Source: a bacterium
GTDB taxonomy: Bacteria; Bacteroidota; Bacteroidia; Cytophagales; Cyclobacteriaceae
Assembly (NCBI GenBank): GCA_024743255.1
Contig: JANSWY010000021.1
Span: 1 to 64,000 of the forward strand
Reading direction: 5' to 3'
Length of the DNA: 64,000 nucleotides
Positions 62,956 through 64,000 of this stretch are shown here, piece after piece (within the stretch, counting starts at the first letter, position 1; every line of letters begins with the position of its first letter). The notes under the pieces are model-generated. The model had not been told where the DNA came from. It was given only the letters and a program-made list of their open reading frames with translations, and searched no databases. The translations under genes were made by a program, and so were the position numbers.

Positions 62956-64000
62956 TTAAGATTCTTTCAATGATTCCTGATTAAGATCAAATAGCTCAAT
63001 CAACACTTCTGACAGTTGATCTGCATTGTCTCTTTTGCACTCTTGTTTTAGTTTTATGATTGGTTTCTGTACGATCTTATTGATAAACTGAGAAGTAACA
63101 AGTTCCACCATCTGAAGCTCTTTTGAGGACATTCTTTTCAGATTGGCTTTTATACAATCCTTTCTAATTTTCTCCAGCGAGTTCTTAAATGTTTTAATAG
63201 ATCCGGTAGCGCTCATTTCTTCCGACCAGGACACAAATTCCACCATACCAGATTGGATTATTTCCTTTACTTTCTCAACCTCTGATGTCCTTATAGAGAG
63301 CGTGTCATCTCTCATATTTCCAACATCATCGATATCAAATAATCGAAGATTTGAGCTATCACCATTGTTAGTTATTGAGCGGGGTGCAGATAAATCGATC
63401 GCAGCAATTAATCCTGCCAATTTCAAATCCTCAGCAGGGTAATAATCTCCTGACCCAACTGAGCTCACCAAAACGTCATAGTCTGATAGTTGACTTATAT
63501 GATCCTCAAATTCGATTACATTAAATCCACAGACTTTTCCAACTTCAAGAGCTTTTTCAATTGTACGATTTGTTAATGTAACATTGTTATAACCACATTT
63601 TAATAAGTTCTTAGCGGTTGCTGCTCCAATACTTCCTGTCCCAGAAATTAGGATTTTGACATCTTTGGAGAGCATTGTGTTAGAACTTAGAAGCTTCACC
63701 GCATTGTAAGAAATAGACGCTGCTCCAGTCTTGAATTTGGTTTGTTGACTTACTTTCTTGTGTACATTGAAAATAGAATGCATCAACCTATGCAAAAATG
63801 GGCCTGCCATTTCCAGGTCAGTGGAAGTTTGATAAGATTGCTTTACTTGTCCAAAGATTTGGATATCACCCAAAACCTGGGAATTCAGACCAATCGCCAC
63901 ATTATAGAGGTGATTGATCGCATCAATTCCATCCAGAAACACAAAGTATTTTTCAAACTCTCCTGAGGACTTAATAGCTTTTGTGGCACATAGTAATTTG
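62956..64000 (-). CDS. hemA: Glutamyl-tRNA reductase (partial, N-terminus beyond the right edge)
   Basis: At least 348 residues of glutamyl-tRNA reductase, the first step of heme and siroheme synthesis (glutamyl-tRNA to glutamate-1-semialdehyde). The frame stays open to base 64000. Landmarks: HLYNVAIGLNSQVLGDIQIFGQVKQSY (close to the conserved GLDSMVLGEPQILGQVK), NADPH loop GTGSIGAATAKNL and the C-terminal dimerisation helices. The catalytic cysteine lies off the window. The GLNSQVLGD variant differs from the GLDSxVxGE consensus, as often seen in Bacteroidota paralogues. Its place at the head of a cytochrome/globin operon suggests a locally dedicated heme supply. Confidence 0.9.
   Translation of the reverse strand, partial: KLLCATKAIKSSGEFEKYFVFLDGIDAINHLYNVAIGLNSQVLGDIQIFGQVKQSYQTSTDLEMAGPFLHRLMHSIFNVHKKVSQQTKFKTGAASISYNAVKLLSSNTMLSKDVKILISGTGSIGAATAKNLLKCGYNNVTLTNRTIEKALEVGKVCGFNVIEFEDHISQLSDYDVLVSSVGSGDYYPAEDLKLAGLIAAIDLSAPRSITNNGDSSNLRLFDIDDVGNMRDDTLSIRTSEVEKVKEIIQSGMVEFVSWSEEMSATGSIKTFKNSLEKIRKDCIKANLKRMSSKELQMVELVTSQFINKIVQKPIIKLKQECKRDNADQLSEVLIELFDLNQESLKES

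Overview
The window looks like a piece of chromosome from a marine Bacteroidota, most likely order Cytophagales. It is AT-rich. It carries a secreted enzyme with a type IX secretion C-terminal signal, HYR and SprB-like modules, several TonB-dependent receptors with carboxypeptidase-regulatory-like N-terminal domains, DUF4249 lipoproteins, a reg_prop beta-propeller receptor, and promoters of the Bacteroidota TTTG / TAnnTTTG type. I see no rRNA, tRNA, insertion sequence, prophage or CRISPR array. Convergent genes often meet within 0-6 bp or overlap, so the genome is compact.

Layout. 1-3868: hydroxyproline catabolism (a proline racemase-family epimerase cut by the left edge, 2,5-dioxovalerate dehydrogenase, a DapA-family deaminase) with a divergent AraC regulator. 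4020-8597: a giant secreted GH13 amylase-like protein. 8780-12929: two membrane histidine kinases flanking two near-identical receiver proteins, plus a STAS-like protein. 13061-14400: a TauE/SafE permease and a secreted orphan. 14768-20246: an overlapping operon DUF2339 / DUF3999 / lipoprotein / TPR lipoprotein. 20349-22134: SRPBCC protein, acetyltransferase and two very small genes. 22407-26867: TonB receptor with two tandem DUF4249 lipoproteins. 26868-36634 (minus): TonB receptor, YfiR-containing hybrid kinase, response regulator, prolyl-tRNA deacylase-like protein and BamA. 37302-43720: M50-like peptidase, small lipoprotein, a beta-propeller receptor ending in a chemotaxis signalling domain, a SiaC-like phosphoprotein and small orphans.

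43764-56489 is a nitrate assimilation locus: MobA-like enzyme; a rubredoxin fused to a nitrite-reductase-like protein that appears to have lost its iron-sulfur/siroheme cysteines; a nitrate reductase fused to an NAD(P)H/FAD module and a [2Fe-2S] domain; a NarX/PilJ-type sensor with no output domain; a nitrate ABC transporter; and an outer-membrane porin. Both control regions of this locus carry paired TACGTA boxes with the same spacing, which I read as operators of an unidentified nitrate or nitrogen regulator. A perfect 78-bp in-frame tandem duplication lies in the reductase.

56493-64000 is a separate seven-gene redox/heme operon read on the minus strand: glutamyl-tRNA reductase, a single-domain globin, a Tll0287-like monoheme lipoprotein, a four-helix membrane protein, an FAD/[2Fe-2S] reductase, a CcmF-type heme lyase and a five-heme membrane-anchored cytochrome. 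It looks like a dedicated NAD(P)H-to-heme electron path with its own heme supply. A candidate small RNA lies between this operon and the nitrate locus. The most novel items are the globin/heme operon, the TACGTA regulon, the propeller-MCP fusion, the output-less nitrate sensor and the degenerate NIR-rubredoxin fusion.
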